Part shown: positions 26,290 through 35,372 of the stretch, in pieces
Layout of the letters: the number at the start of each line of letters is the position of its first letter
Position numbering within the stretch: the first letter of the stretch is position 1
NCBI GenBank assembly: GCA_001896725.1
Contig: MPPA01000009.1
Span: 248,001-312,000 of the forward strand
Origin: Methanococcoides sp. EBM-47
GTDB lineage: Archaea; Halobacteriota; Methanosarcinia; Methanosarcinales; Methanosarcinaceae
Length of the DNA: 64,000 nt
Direction of reading: 5' to 3'
Position numbers and translations under genes: made by a program
The notes under the pieces: model-generated
The model's input: the letters and a program-made list of their open reading frames with translations, nothing else
The model's database searches: none
Told to the model about the DNA's origin: nothing

Positions 26290-26361
26290 TGGACCCGGCG
26301 GGATTTGAACCCGCGGCCTTTACGTTGCGAACGTAACGATCTCCCCCTGATCTACGAGCCC
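26290..26361 (-). tRNA. tRNA-Ala (CGC)
   Basis: The minus strand gives a 72-base cloverleaf: acceptor GGGCTCG with CGGGTCC, including the G3-U70 wobble that marks alanine tRNAs. The anticodon stem TTACG/CGTAA has loop TTCGCAA (anticodon CGC), the T-arm is CGGGTTCAAATCCCG and the discriminator is A. CCA is not encoded. It lies 25 bases downstream of the EF-1 beta gene on the same strand. Confidence 0.95.
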
Positions 26362-26386
26362 GAAATGTAATAAAAATAAAAAGGTT

Positions 26387-26656
26387 TTAGACAGGTCTGC
26401 CTACTTCTGTGACCTGTACGCTTTCGACACCAGTTACAGTGGCAAAAGCAGATTCTACCTGTTCTGTACCGCCTTCGATATCTCCTACCATTATGACCAT
26501 GATAAGAGCTTTCAGACCAAAAGCAACAGGTTCTATCCTTGAACCAAATAGCTTTGCTCCTTCCGGGATCACGGCTTCCAGTTTGTTCTTAAGCTCGTCG
26601 AGATCGGTTTCCACACTTTCGGGCATTACTCTAATAGTTGCTGCTACATCACCCAT
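26387..26656 (-). CDS. ef1b: Translation elongation factor 1 beta (aEF-1 beta)
   Basis: The 89-residue protein matches the archaeal EF-1 beta guanine nucleotide exchange domain. It starts MGDVAATIRVMPESVETDL and contains GLKALIMVIMVGDIEGGTE and the end VTGVESVQVTEVGR. It promotes GDP release from EF-1 alpha. GAGGTG lies 7 bases before ATG 26656. The zinc-finger protein gene lies 9 bases upstream, so the two are co-transcribed. Confidence 0.96.
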   Translation of the reverse strand: MGDVAATIRVMPESVETDLDELKNKLEAVIPEGAKLFGSRIEPVAFGLKALIMVIMVGDIEGGTEQVESAFATVTGVESVQVTEVGRPV

Positions 26657-26665
26657 TGTTTCACC

Positions 26666-26833
26666 TCATGGTCCTGCAAAACCGCATTTTGGACAAGTGT
26701 AAGGATTGCTCTGCTGCCTGCAGCTCATGCATCTTCCTATTTCTGCATCACAGACGGGGCATGGAAAGCGGGCAAAACCCCGTTCTTCTAAGTTAACACC
26801 ACATGAAGTACAGTTTGTGACCTTGTTTACCAT
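26666..26833 (-). CDS. Small zinc-finger protein (HVO_2753/DUF1610-like)
   Basis: The 55-residue protein, translated by hand from the minus strand, has four Cys pairs: CTSC (8-11), CPVC (25-28), CMSC (35-38) and CPKC (47-50), which would make two zinc fingers. It begins [15 protein letters not shown] and ends [11 protein letters not shown]. This matches the archaeal two-zinc-finger family next to EF-1 beta genes, for which a role in nucleic-acid binding or translation has been proposed. GGAG lies 7 bases before ATG 26833. It is co-transcribed with the EF-1 beta gene. Confidence 0.9.
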   Translation of the reverse strand: MVNKVTNCTSCGVNLEERGFARFPCPVCDAEIGRCMSCRQQSNPYTCPKCGFAGP

Positions 26834-26917
26834 TCGATTTCTCCTTCAGTATTTATAATGAAGACATACAACACTAAGTTCATCAAAGATGATTTGTGTA
26901 CATAATCAGTATACAAT

Positions 26918-27571
26918 TTAAATATTCCCCTTGATAAGAGTGCCTCTTACAGCTTTTTGCTCAATAGCGGCAAGCACTCTTTCAGGATACTTTCCATTGA
27001 CGACAATACAATCTCTTCCATCTTTTATAAGTAATTCTGGTAACACACTGTCAACACAACTTTTACCTATTTTTTGCAGTTCAACTGCATTCAAAACATT
27101 TTCAGTCTTTCCGTTAATTATTACTCCGTCCACATCAGTGACTTTGATCATTCTGGCTCCTAGCATTGATGCCACCCATGCAGCAATGCAGTCAGATGTC
27201 ACATTCCAGGAATGAGGCAGAGGATCCCACTTCCGCAGCAGTCTGTAAGGCATCAGGATAGAAATCCCGGCAACCGGTTCGTACATATCTTCTGTGGTGC
27301 GGGTTCCACTTTTGTCTGCAAGGTAATATGCGTATTGCTCCATTCCAAGGATAGCCATCCAGTGAGCTGCTTCATCACTAATACCTTTATTTTCGTGGAC
27401 CTTTCTTACACCATCTGCAAAGATACCTCCTCCGGGAATTATTAGTAATCTGGGTACAGGCGGACCTTTGCTGTCCAGATGCTTCTGCAAATAAATAAGA
27501 AGTTCAGGTGCAGTTTCCATAAGACTTCCACCTACTTTGATGACAGTGCAGCTTTGTACAATAGAGCTCAT
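26918..27571 (-). CDS. mfnE: [5-(Aminomethyl)furan-3-yl]methyl phosphate kinase (methanofuran biosynthesis)
   Basis: The 217-residue amino acid kinase-fold protein has the N-terminal VIKVGGSLM, LLIIPGGGIFADGVR, SDCIAAWVASMLGA and KVTDVDGVI. Members of this size in methanogens correspond to MfnE, which phosphorylates the furan phosphate to give the diphosphate used to build methanofuran. The context supports this: mfnF lies 15 bases upstream on the same strand, and mfnD before it. Confidence 0.88.
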   Translation of the reverse strand: MSSIVQSCTVIKVGGSLMETAPELLIYLQKHLDSKGPPVPRLLIIPGGGIFADGVRKVHENKGISDEAAHWMAILGMEQYAYYLADKSGTRTTEDMYEPVAGISILMPYRLLRKWDPLPHSWNVTSDCIAAWVASMLGARMIKVTDVDGVIINGKTENVLNAVELQKIGKSCVDSVLPELLIKDGRDCIVVNGKYPERVLAAIEQKAVRGTLIKGNI

Positions 27572-27586
27572 ATTGTTCTCTTGTTA

Positions 27587-28564
27587 TCAGGGTTGTGGAT
27601 ATGTTTCTATCATCCAGGCTGCAGCATAGGCGGGAAACACATTGGATATATCTTTTCCCCACTTGTCAGCCACAGAAATACATTCCATTCCAAGTCTTCC
27701 TGCAGCTTCAAAGATCATAAATTCCCCAATGCCTGCAGCAACTATCCTGGATATACTATATTTTATAGATACTGTGGCTATTGCCTCAGCAAGCAAATTG
27801 ATCTGCTTTTCTTTGACCTGTTCTGCAATTTTCATTATATCATCCTCTGATATCTCTTCCAGGTCCGCACACACGATCCTTGCAAGCCTTCTCATGGTTT
27901 CAAGTCTGCTTTTTCCAGCTCCGTCTGCAGTTGCACAGGTATATGTTCCCGGCATGATGTTCCCAAGCAGTAGATGCACATCACCGGTTGTAGCAAAGAG
28001 TTCAGAGGAAACCCGGCATTTTCCCTGTTCCAGTTCAACTTCATCGAGCAAAGTAGCAATATTGGTACGCAAGACACCCATATAGACCAGTTCACTTGCG
28101 ATCAGTCTCTTGAAATCTGTAATCTGTGCTATATGTTTTGTATTTACTATAGGGATTATATCGCTCGTGGTACTGCCTACATCCACAAAGATACAATCAC
28201 CTACCTCCTCACCGATAAATCGTGAAGAAGCCGCCCAGTTCGCAGCAGCGAGATCTCCCAGGTCATCATGATCCTTATGGATATTTCCATTAGTGCCGAT
28301 ATAATATACATCACATGTAAATGCTTCTTCCACTGCTTTCATTATGGACATTATTCCATGTAATTTATCTTTAAAGCAATCAGCAAGTTCACCAGTTATC
28401 ACCACTCCAACCTTATCAGGTTTGAGCCTTTCTGATATATCCTTCAGTTTTTTTGAAAGCGTATTGTCTTTCCACAGTGGCAGATAGTGAAGTTCCTTTA
28501 TAGTACCATCAGATGTAGCTATTTTTGTATTTGCTCCTCCAATGTCGATACCAAGATATCTCAT
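27587..28564 (-). CDS. mfnF: MfnF-type ASKHA enzyme joining furan and tyramine-glutamate (methanofuran biosynthesis)
   Basis: The 325-residue hydantoinase/oxoprolinase-like protein of the ASKHA fold has GIDIGGANTK near the N-terminus and FVDVGSTTSDIIPI in the middle. MfnF couples gamma-glutamyltyramine to the furan diphosphate. The start at ATG 28564 overlaps the TGA of mfnD (ATGA), with AAGGAGG 8 bases upstream. A frame extension to 28591 is inside mfnD and is rejected. Confidence 0.88.
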   Translation of the reverse strand: MRYLGIDIGGANTKIATSDGTIKELHYLPLWKDNTLSKKLKDISERLKPDKVGVVITGELADCFKDKLHGIMSIMKAVEEAFTCDVYYIGTNGNIHKDHDDLGDLAAANWAASSRFIGEEVGDCIFVDVGSTTSDIIPIVNTKHIAQITDFKRLIASELVYMGVLRTNIATLLDEVELEQGKCRVSSELFATTGDVHLLLGNIMPGTYTCATADGAGKSRLETMRRLARIVCADLEEISEDDIMKIAEQVKEKQINLLAEAIATVSIKYSISRIVAAGIGEFMIFEAAGRLGMECISVADKWGKDISNVFPAYAAAWMIETYPQP

Positions 28565-29478
28565 TTGAAATCCTCCTTGGTAAAGGAGCATTCTGCAACC
28601 GTTCCCACAGAATCAGGTAATCTTCCTGATCTGTTCTTTAGCAGCAGATCAGCTATTTCAATATCAATCACCTTACATATCCCATAGATCGAAGTGGTCG
28701 GCCTGGGGTTAACATCTACTACATAAGGCGTTCCGTTATATACAATGTCCACTCCTGTGTAGCCCCTGCATCCTAATACTCTTGAAGCTGTCACAGCTGT
28801 CCTGAACAGTTCTTCTTTGTATGGAGGTGAAAAACACACAGTGTTACCTTTATATTCAACACGGATCCCGGCTGGATCATTAAGGTCCATAAATTCTATC
28901 ATTTGCTTATTAGCACATAATGGTAATGTTCTTTCTCCTGCTATGAGGCTCACGCTCAGATGCTCCCCGTTTATGAATTCGGTTGCAATGGATCCTGGAG
29001 GTATTTCTGTGTTTGTGGTAAGATATGTATTCTCCGAAGCTGATCCAAATCTGGGTTTTACAATACATTCCACGTCCTCTGGATCTTCAAGGATTCGGGG
29101 AGCAGGTATTTTGTGCCTGAGAAGAGTTTCTGTGCACTTCACTTTATCTGCACATAAGGCAACGGCTTCAGGAGTAGAACCTAGGTTAAGTGTGTTGTCC
29201 TCTATAATAGCTGTAAGTTCTGACAAGATCTCATCAGGTCCTATAATAAGTCCAGCATCTGCTTTCTTTGCTTCTTCATCTATTATATTTCTGAAATCTT
29301 TTTTATTTGAGCTAATGGCATTTCCCTTAGGTAACAGAGGACCAGATGTCAGATATGTGACCTCATGGCCAAGTCTTGCGAAACTGTTGACAAGGGTTTT
29401 GAGCATTGACCTGCCTTCAATGAGAAAAGTACCATCCATGCCAGTACCCATTGCATATTCTGCAAGCAATATCTTCAT
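28561..29478 (-). CDS. mfnD: Tyramine--L-glutamate ligase (methanofuran biosynthesis)
   Basis: The 305-residue ATP-grasp protein starts MKILLAEYAMGTGMDGTFLI. It has the ATP-grasp segments CIVKPRFGSASENT, then ATEFINGEHLSVSLIAGER and VDVNPRPTTSIYGICKV with the metal-binding Asn and Glu/Asp positions. MfnD makes gamma-glutamyltyramine. The start at 29478 gives the normal family N-terminus; a 25-codon upstream extension has no support. It is first of the mfnD-mfnF-mfnE operon and divergent from the small membrane protein gene at 29595. Confidence 0.9.
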   Translation of the reverse strand: MKILLAEYAMGTGMDGTFLIEGRSMLKTLVNSFARLGHEVTYLTSGPLLPKGNAISSNKKDFRNIIDEEAKKADAGLIIGPDEILSELTAIIEDNTLNLGSTPEAVALCADKVKCTETLLRHKIPAPRILEDPEDVECIVKPRFGSASENTYLTTNTEIPPGSIATEFINGEHLSVSLIAGERTLPLCANKQMIEFMDLNDPAGIRVEYKGNTVCFSPPYKEELFRTAVTASRVLGCRGYTGVDIVYNGTPYVVDVNPRPTTSIYGICKVIDIEIADLLLKNRSGRLPDSVGTVAECSFTKEDFK

Positions 29479-29594
29479 GATGGATGCAAATCGTTTTATT
29501 AGATATATTACTAACGAGCAAAATGAACAATAGTATAATTCTTCAATAATCAATAAATACTATCATCCACATCTTGGCTATCCAAGGGATGAAT

Positions 29595-30005
29595 ATGGGA
29601 ATATTATCTGAAAATCCATTCGCACAGGCCATAGCAATATCTACTTCCATGGCATTGTTCATGATGGGAGTTGCCATGGGAATTATGACAATGCTCAGTA
29701 CAAAGGCCATACCTCTTCCTTTTGCAGTGATGTTGCTTATATTTGCTGTTATGTTCATTGCAGCTTCTGTGTTTTTTGAGGATCGGGGTGCTGATCATGC
29801 AGGTTCGCTTATTGGTGGAGGTATAGCTGCTTTTGCTGTGACCTTCGCTGTGACGGCCTTTTTTACGGGTCTGTCTTTCGCTTTCAAGGGTGGTATGACG
29901 GACCTCGGTTGGGAAAAGATGGTATCTGCCTTAGCTATATGCATGATAGCAAGCATGCTCATAATAAAGGCAGTGAAGCATAAGGTGCATGGACCATATT
30001 TTTAA
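29595..30005 (+). CDS. Conserved four-helix membrane protein of unknown function
   Basis: The 136-residue protein has four hydrophobic segments: AISTSMALFMMGVAMGIMTM, FAVMLLIFAVMFIAASVFF, an Ala/Gly-rich third (IGGGIAAFAVTFAVTAFF) and ALAICMIASMLIIKAV. I do not recognise the family. ATG 29595 has AAGGG 6 bases upstream; in-frame starts at 29574 (TTG) and 29589 (ATG) are less well placed. It lies between the mfn operon and the chaperone genes and ends 33 bases before the grpE promoter. Confidence 0.65.
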   Translation: MGILSENPFAQAIAISTSMALFMMGVAMGIMTMLSTKAIPLPFAVMLLIFAVMFIAASVFFEDRGADHAGSLIGGGIAAFAVTFAVTAFFTGLSFAFKGGMTDLGWEKMVSALAICMIASMLIIKAVKHKVHGPYF

Positions 30006-30037
30006 ATCCTGTATTCTTTTTTATATCTATGCTTAAC

Positions 30038-30053
30038 CAAAAGTTATTTATAG
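30038..30053 (+). promoter_or_regulatory. BRE/TATA promoter of grpE
   Basis: CAAAAGTTATTTATAG has the archaeal BRE-TATA form and lies about 63-78 bases before ATG 30116, giving a predicted leader near 40 bases. It is similar to the thermosome promoter element at 9478-9493. Confidence 0.55.
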
Positions 30054-30115
30054 AACATCAAACAATCATAAATAATGCAGGTATACGATTACACTGATTG
30101 AAGAGGAATGTAAAG

Positions 30116-30685
30116 ATGGATGAAGGTTCTGGAAATACTAAAGAGATGCCATCCAAGAACATTGATAATGATGCGATGGGTGGTGTTTCAACCACAAATG
30201 ACGCTCCATCTTTGGAGGAGCAGCTTTGCATGAAGGACGAAGAGATCGCACAGGTCAAGGACAGGCTCTTACGTCTGACCGCAGAGTTCGATAACTTCAG
30301 GAAACGCACAGCAAGAGAGAAAGAAGAGTTCCGTAAATTTGCTTCAGAAGAACTTATTCTTGAGCTTATCGAAGTCTATGATAACTTCGAACGTGCCCTG
30401 GAATCTGCAAAGAACACAGATGATATCGTCTCTGTAGTGAAGGGTGTGGAAATGGTTTTCAAGCAATTCACCTCCATCCTGGAGAAGGAAGGTCTTCAAA
30501 AAATGGAGTGCATGGGTGAGGAATTCGATCCCCATGAGCATGAAGCGGTGTTGCATGTGGAACATCCTGACCACAACGATAACACAATTATAGATGTGTG
30601 TAAGTCAGGATTCTATCTTCATTCCAAAGTGATTAGACCTGCTACTGTGACCGTATCGAAACTTCCGGAAGGTAAGGACCAGTAG
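30116..30685 (+). CDS. grpE: GrpE nucleotide exchange factor
   Basis: The 189-residue protein has an acidic disordered start, a long coiled coil (about 35-85, with LTAEFDNFRKRTAREKEEF) and the C-terminal beta domain MGEEFDPHEHEAVLHVEHPD ending in GFYLHSKVIRPATVTVSK. It releases ADP from DnaK. GAGG lies 9 bases before ATG 30116; a TTG at 30098 is a poorer start. grpE-dnaK-dnaJ is a bacterial-type set that only some archaea have, believed to be acquired from bacteria. Confidence 0.96.
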   Translation: MDEGSGNTKEMPSKNIDNDAMGGVSTTNDAPSLEEQLCMKDEEIAQVKDRLLRLTAEFDNFRKRTAREKEEFRKFASEELILELIEVYDNFERALESAKNTDDIVSVVKGVEMVFKQFTSILEKEGLQKMECMGEEFDPHEHEAVLHVEHPDHNDNTIIDVCKSGFYLHSKVIRPATVTVSKLPEGKDQ

Positions 30686-30798
30686 TAAATATAGATTGCA
30701 GCTAAAACTGCATCTGGTATATGATGAATATACGCGCAAAGTCATAAAGATCTGATTACAACATAATTATCATTATAAAGACCAAAGAGGTAAATATT

Positions 30799-32652
30799 AT
30801 GGCAAAGATATTGGGCATTGACCTTGGAACTACGAACTCTTGTATGGCTATCATTGAAGGTGGGGAGCCAACCATCATCCCGAATGCAGAAGGAGGTAGA
30901 ACAACACCATCTGTAGTAGGCTTTTCTAAGAAAGGCGAGAAACTTGTTGGACAGGTTGCCAAGAGGCAGATGATCACAAATGCAGATAACACGGTCTATT
31001 CCATAAAAAGGAACATGGGAGATGCCGGGTATAAAGTTACCCTCAGTGGAAAGGACTATACTCCGCAAGAGATATCTGCTATGATCCTGCGCAAAATGAA
31101 AGAGGACGCTGAGGCATATCTGGGAGAGACCATTACCCAGGCTGTCATTACGGTTCCTGCTTATTTCAATGATGCACAGAGACAGGCTACTAAAGACGCA
31201 GGTGCCATTGCAGGTCTGGATGTAATGAGGATCATCAATGAGCCTACTGCAGCAGCCCTTGCCTATGGTCTTGATAAAGAGGCTGAAGATCACAAGATAC
31301 TTATCTATGACCTTGGAGGTGGTACATTCGATGTATCCATCCTGGAACTTGGAGGAGGGGTATTTGAGGTACTTTCAACCAGCGGGAACACTCGCCTTGG
31401 GGGTGATGACTTTGACCAAAGGATAGTAGATTATCTTGTTGAGGAGTTCAAGAAAAACGAAGGTATCGATCTATCCAAGGATAGAGCATCATTGCAGCGC
31501 CTGAGGGATGCAGCTGAGAAGGCAAAGATCGAGCTTTCCGGTATAACTTCCACCAACGTCAATCTGCCATTTATCACTGCAGATGCCAATGGGCAGCCAA
31601 AGCATATTGATATTGATCTTACAAGGGCACAGTTCGAGAAGATGACAGCTGATCTGCTTGATAAGACCATGGAGTCTGTCAATCAGGCAATGAAGGATGC
31701 AAAGCTCACTGCAAAGGACATCGATAGAGTGCTTCTTGTAGGAGGTTCCACAAGGATGCCAGCGGTCGCTGAGCTTATCAAAAAAGTGACTGGTAAGGAC
31801 CCATACAAGAACATCAATCCAGATGAGGCTGTTGCAGTGGGCGCAGCAATTCAGGGTGGCGTCCTTGGGGGAGAGGTACATGATGTACTCCTGCTCGATG
31901 TCACACCTCTGACACTTGGTATTGAAACCCTGGGCGGTGTTGCAACCCCGCTCATCGAACGTAACACTACCATTCCCGTAAGGAAGAGCCAGATATTCTC
32001 CACAGCTGCTGACAGTCAGGCATCTGTAGAGATACACGTATTGCAGGGTGAAAGGGGTATAGCCTCTGCCAACAAGACACTGGGACGTTTCATATTGGAT
32101 GGTATTCCTCCTGCTCCAAGGGGAATTCCTCAGATCGAGGTTACCTTTGACATAGATGCAAATGGTATACTCCATGTAAAGGCAAAGGACCTGGGCACCG
32201 GCAAAGAACAATCCATATCCATTCAGAAGCCAGGTGGGCTGTCTGATGAAGAGATCGATAAGATGGTGAAGGACGCTGAGCTTCATGCAGAGGAGGACCG
32301 TAAACGTAAGGAGGAAGTTGAGGTAAAGAACACTGCTGAGTCTCTTGTGAACGCAGCCGAGAAGACTCTCAAGGAAGCGGGTGACTCTGCAACTGCAGAG
32401 CAGAAGTCAAAGGTGGAAAGCGCTATCACTGACCTGAAAGATGCCATTCAGAAAGACGATATTGAGGCTATCAGATCTAAGACCGAAGCTCTCCAAACTG
32501 CCATCTATGATATTTCAGCTGCTATGTATCAGAAAGCACAACAAGAAGCTGCTTCAGGGACCGGGGCTTCTGCAGATGCATCAACTAAGTCCGATTCTGA
32601 TGAGGAAGTGGTAGATGCCGACTATGAAATAGTTGATGACGACAATAATTAA
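30799..32652 (+). CDS. dnaK: DnaK (Hsp70) chaperone
   Basis: The 617-residue protein has the phosphate-binding loop [33 protein letters not shown], the linker [13 protein letters not shown], a substrate-binding domain and a helical lid. The C-terminus ends in an acidic DDDNN rather than the exact bacterial EEVD-like tail. GAGGT lies 9 bases before ATG 30799. The 113-base gap after grpE holds an AT-rich stretch (ATAATTATCATTATAAAG at 30760-30777) and a small hairpin TGCAG/CTGCA near 30693-30708, so dnaK may have its own promoter as well. Confidence 0.97.
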   Translation: MAKILGIDLGTTNSCMAIIEGGEPTIIPNAEGGRTTPSVVGFSKKGEKLVGQVAKRQMITNADNTVYSIKRNMGDAGYKVTLSGKDYTPQEISAMILRKMKEDAEAYLGETITQAVITVPAYFNDAQRQATKDAGAIAGLDVMRIINEPTAAALAYGLDKEAEDHKILIYDLGGGTFDVSILELGGGVFEVLSTSGNTRLGGDDFDQRIVDYLVEEFKKNEGIDLSKDRASLQRLRDAAEKAKIELSGITSTNVNLPFITADANGQPKHIDIDLTRAQFEKMTADLLDKTMESVNQAMKDAKLTAKDIDRVLLVGGSTRMPAVAELIKKVTGKDPYKNINPDEAVAVGAAIQGGVLGGEVHDVLLLDVTPLTLGIETLGGVATPLIERNTTIPVRKSQIFSTAADSQASVEIHVLQGERGIASANKTLGRFILDGIPPAPRGIPQIEVTFDIDANGILHVKAKDLGTGKEQSISIQKPGGLSDEEIDKMVKDAELHAEEDRKRKEEVEVKNTAESLVNAAEKTLKEAGDSATAEQKSKVESAITDLKDAIQKDDIEAIRSKTEALQTAIYDISAAMYQKAQQEAASGTGASADASTKSDSDEEVVDADYEIVDDDNN

Positions 32653-32669
32653 GCAGTTTTAGGCAAAAT

Positions 32670-32705
32670 GGTGCGTTCTATCTGAACGTACCTTATTTAT
32701 TTTAT
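32670..32705 (+). terminator. 9-bp hairpin with T-rich tail between dnaK and dnaJ
   Basis: GGTGCGTTC (32670-32678), loop TATCT, and GAACGTACC (32684-32692), with one G-T pair, are followed by TTATTTATTTTAT. It may end or attenuate the dnaK transcript, or mark a processing site before dnaJ. Confidence 0.6.
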
Positions 32706-32725
32706 ACTGACATATAGGGTTTTTC

Positions 32726-33889
32726 ATGTCCACTACACGTGATTACTATGAGATCCTTGGGATTTCCAAGGAGGCTACTGAAGCCGATATAAAAAAAGCG
32801 TACAGAAAGCTTGCAATGCAATATCATCCGGATAAAAATAAGGCCAAGGATGCTGAGGAGAAGTTCAAGGAAATCTCAGAAGCTTACGCTGTGCTCTCTG
32901 ATGCTGAAAAAAGGGCTCAGTATGATCAATTTGGTCACGCTGGTATAGATGGGCGTTATTCACAGGAAGATATTTTCCGCGGTGCTGACTTCAGAGGTTT
33001 CGAGGACCTGGGTGATATCCTTTCCAGTATCTTCGGAGGGGGTTTTGGAGGATTTTCAGGCGACATCTTCGGAGGCGGAAGAGGCAGGCGTAATGCTCCG
33101 ATGAGAGGTTCTGATCTGCGTTATGATCTTTCCATAACTCTGGAGGAGGCAGCCAAAGGTGTGGAAACCACGATCAATGTTCCAAGAGCTGAGAATTGTG
33201 ATACGTGCGGAGGCACCGGCGCAAAGGCAGGTACAAGTCCGATAACATGTCAGACATGTCACGGTACTGGACAAATCACCAGTGCACGCAATACTCCATT
33301 TGGACGTTTCATGAGTACAACTGTATGTAATACCTGTCATGGGAATGGTCAGATCATACAGGACCCCTGTCCTGCGTGCAAAGGCACAGGTAAGATCAAG
33401 AAAGTAAAGAAACTTTCTGTAAAGCTACCAAAAGGAGCTGATAACGGACTACGGCTTAAGATCCGGGGAGAAGGCGAAGCCGGAAGTCCTGGAGCACCTT
33501 CAGGTGATCTTTATGTCATGGTACATGTGCAGCCTCATAAGACCTTTGAACGCCTGGGAGATGATATACTCTATGAGCTGCCAATCTCATTTGTACAAGC
33601 AGCTTTAGGTGATGAGGTACTTGTGCCCACGCTCTACGGAAATGTGAAAATGAGCATTAAACCTGGAACACAGACGCATTCTGTCCTGAGGCTCAAAGGC
33701 AAAGGTATGCCTCATTTACATGGAAATGGTGAAGGTGACCAGCTTGTAAAGGTCATCGTGCAGACACCTAAGAACCTTAATTCAGAACAAAAAGAGATGC
33801 TTAGGAAGTTCGATGAACTGAACAAAAAAAGTGGCAAAAATAAACATTCCGGCATATTTGATAAAGTGAAGGATGCTTTTAATTCATAG
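32726..33889 (+). CDS. dnaJ: DnaJ (Hsp40) co-chaperone
   Basis: The 387-residue type I DnaJ has an N-terminal J domain with YHPDKN, a Gly/Phe-rich region (about 75-115), and four zinc repeats [24 protein letters not shown] and [10 protein letters not shown]-terminal substrate-binding region with [11 protein letters not shown] and a dimerisation end complete it. It stimulates DnaK ATPase. It follows dnaK by 73 bases. Confidence 0.97.
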   Translation: MSTTRDYYEILGISKEATEADIKKAYRKLAMQYHPDKNKAKDAEEKFKEISEAYAVLSDAEKRAQYDQFGHAGIDGRYSQEDIFRGADFRGFEDLGDILSSIFGGGFGGFSGDIFGGGRGRRNAPMRGSDLRYDLSITLEEAAKGVETTINVPRAENCDTCGGTGAKAGTSPITCQTCHGTGQITSARNTPFGRFMSTTVCNTCHGNGQIIQDPCPACKGTGKIKKVKKLSVKLPKGADNGLRLKIRGEGEAGSPGAPSGDLYVMVHVQPHKTFERLGDDILYELPISFVQAALGDEVLVPTLYGNVKMSIKPGTQTHSVLRLKGKGMPHLHGNGEGDQLVKVIVQTPKNLNSEQKEMLRKFDELNKKSGKNKHSGIFDKVKDAFNS

Positions 33890-33915
33890 TTTAGATAATT
33901 ATTTAAGCCTATGAT

Positions 33916-33940
33916 CACTTTTTTTTCTGTTTTTCAATAA
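33916..33940 (+). terminator. T-rich termination site after dnaJ
   Basis: CACTTTTTTTTCTGTTTTTC begins about 27 bases past the dnaJ stop. Archaeal RNA polymerase terminates at oligo-T runs without needing a hairpin, so this is a likely end of the chaperone transcript. Confidence 0.6.
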
Positions 33941-33985
33941 TGGTTAAAATAATATCGGTATGAATATCTATTATCCAGGTGCATA

Positions 33986-33998
33986 TTTTATATATAAG
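33986..33998 (+). promoter_or_regulatory. TATA box of trkA
   Basis: TTTTATATATAAG lies 27 bases before ATG 34025. The expected transcription start is at or just before that ATG, so the trkA mRNA is probably leaderless or nearly so. This also rules against the longer frame starting at 34004. Confidence 0.6.
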
Positions 33999-34024
33999 CT
34001 GAGATGTTTATATGCGGATATTCC

Positions 34025-35359
34025 ATGAAAGCTATTATAATAGGTGCAGGAGAAGTAGGCTATCATATAGCAAAGTCACTGTATGCCACTAATGATGTAA
34101 TAGTTATAGAACGGGATGAGGAGGCTTGCAAACGGGTTGATGAGCTGGATGTCCAGGTCATTCAGGGCAATGGAGCAAATGTATCTATATTGTCCAAGTT
34201 TATCAAAGGAACTGATATCTTAATAGCTGTCACTGGTTCCGATGAGGTTAACATCGTAGCATGCATGGCTTCCAAGCTTCTTGTAGGCGATAAAAACAAG
34301 CTTAAAACATTGGCAAGGGTGAGCAACCCTGACTATATCGATAAGCCAATAGCTAAACGTGTTAGCATAGGGATAGATGTGATGATATGTCCCGAACTTA
34401 CTATGGCTTCTGAAGTTGCACGGATACTTGCAATACCGTTTGCTGTTGATGTTGAATCATTTGCAGAAGGTAAAGTTGAAATGATGGAGCTGGTGGTATC
34501 TAAAGGGAACTATTTTGCCAATAAGATGATAAAAGATCTTCATCTTACTGAATGTTGTATAATAAGTGCAATTTTTAGAAAGGACGATGTAATCATTCCT
34601 CATGGTGAGGATTCTATCCAAGAGAACGATCACATAGTTGTGATAGGCCAGCCTTCTGCAATGAAGGACATAAGGGACCTTTTAGGAGAGGTCGTTGGTA
34701 GACGTAGCAAGGTTATGATCATAGGAGGCGGGATAGTTGGTTTCTATCTTGCGAAGCTCATCGGTAAAAGTGAGGCGGATATTAAGATCATAGAATCACG
34801 CAAGACTCGATGTGAAGAGATCGCAGACGAGCTTTCCGGTATTCTTGTATTGAATGGTGATGGGACAGATATCAATTTGCTAAAAGATGAAGGTATCAAT
34901 GAGATGGATGTGGTCGTCTCTGTTACAGATAGTGATGAAAAGAACCTTCTTTGTTCCCTTATAGCTAAAAAGCTGGGAGTGAAGAAGGTCATTGCCAGGT
35001 CGGATAGGTCCGATTACATCTCCCTGTTTGAAATGGTTGGGGTGGACAGTGCAGTAAGTCCCAGGGAGGCAACTGTTAACGAGGTACTTAAACTGACCAT
35101 GGGAAAGGGTATTGAATCCATCACTACCATTGAAGGGCAAAAGGCTGAGATAATCGAATACACAGCTTCAAACAAATCAAAAATAGTCGGTAGACCATTG
35201 CGTGATGTGAAATTTCCAGCTGGTGCCATTGTAAGCATGATCGTGCATAATGGTAGGACAACAGTTCCCCGTGGAAGCCAGATGATCCAGGAAAACGACA
35301 GGGTAGTGGTTTTTGCCCTTCCCTCTGCTTTGGAAGAAGTGGAAAGACTTTTCAAGTAA
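34025..35359 (+). CDS. trkA: Trk potassium uptake system regulatory subunit TrkA
   Basis: The 444-residue protein has two tandem RCK units. Each has a Rossmann NAD-binding start (AIIIGAGEVGYHIAKSLY near residue 2 and VMIIGGGIVGFYLAKLIG near residue 227), and each is followed by a TrkA-C domain. It gates the TrkH channel in response to nucleotides. Promoter spacing and family length fix the start at 34025. trkH follows after 13 bases, so the two form an operon. Confidence 0.95.
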   Translation: MKAIIIGAGEVGYHIAKSLYATNDVIVIERDEEACKRVDELDVQVIQGNGANVSILSKFIKGTDILIAVTGSDEVNIVACMASKLLVGDKNKLKTLARVSNPDYIDKPIAKRVSIGIDVMICPELTMASEVARILAIPFAVDVESFAEGKVEMMELVVSKGNYFANKMIKDLHLTECCIISAIFRKDDVIIPHGEDSIQENDHIVVIGQPSAMKDIRDLLGEVVGRRSKVMIIGGGIVGFYLAKLIGKSEADIKIIESRKTRCEEIADELSGILVLNGDGTDINLLKDEGINEMDVVVSVTDSDEKNLLCSLIAKKLGVKKVIARSDRSDYISLFEMVGVDSAVSPREATVNEVLKLTMGKGIESITTIEGQKAEIIEYTASNKSKIVGRPLRDVKFPAGAIVSMIVHNGRTTVPRGSQMIQENDRVVVFALPSALEEVERLFK

Positions 35360-35372
35360 GGAAGGTAGTTCC

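Noticed and set aside
31489-32286. 265-codon frame opposite dnaK
   Set aside because: dnaK is certain on the plus strand, and this antisense frame is a by-product of its codon use; its translation is Cys-rich and low in normal protein patterns.
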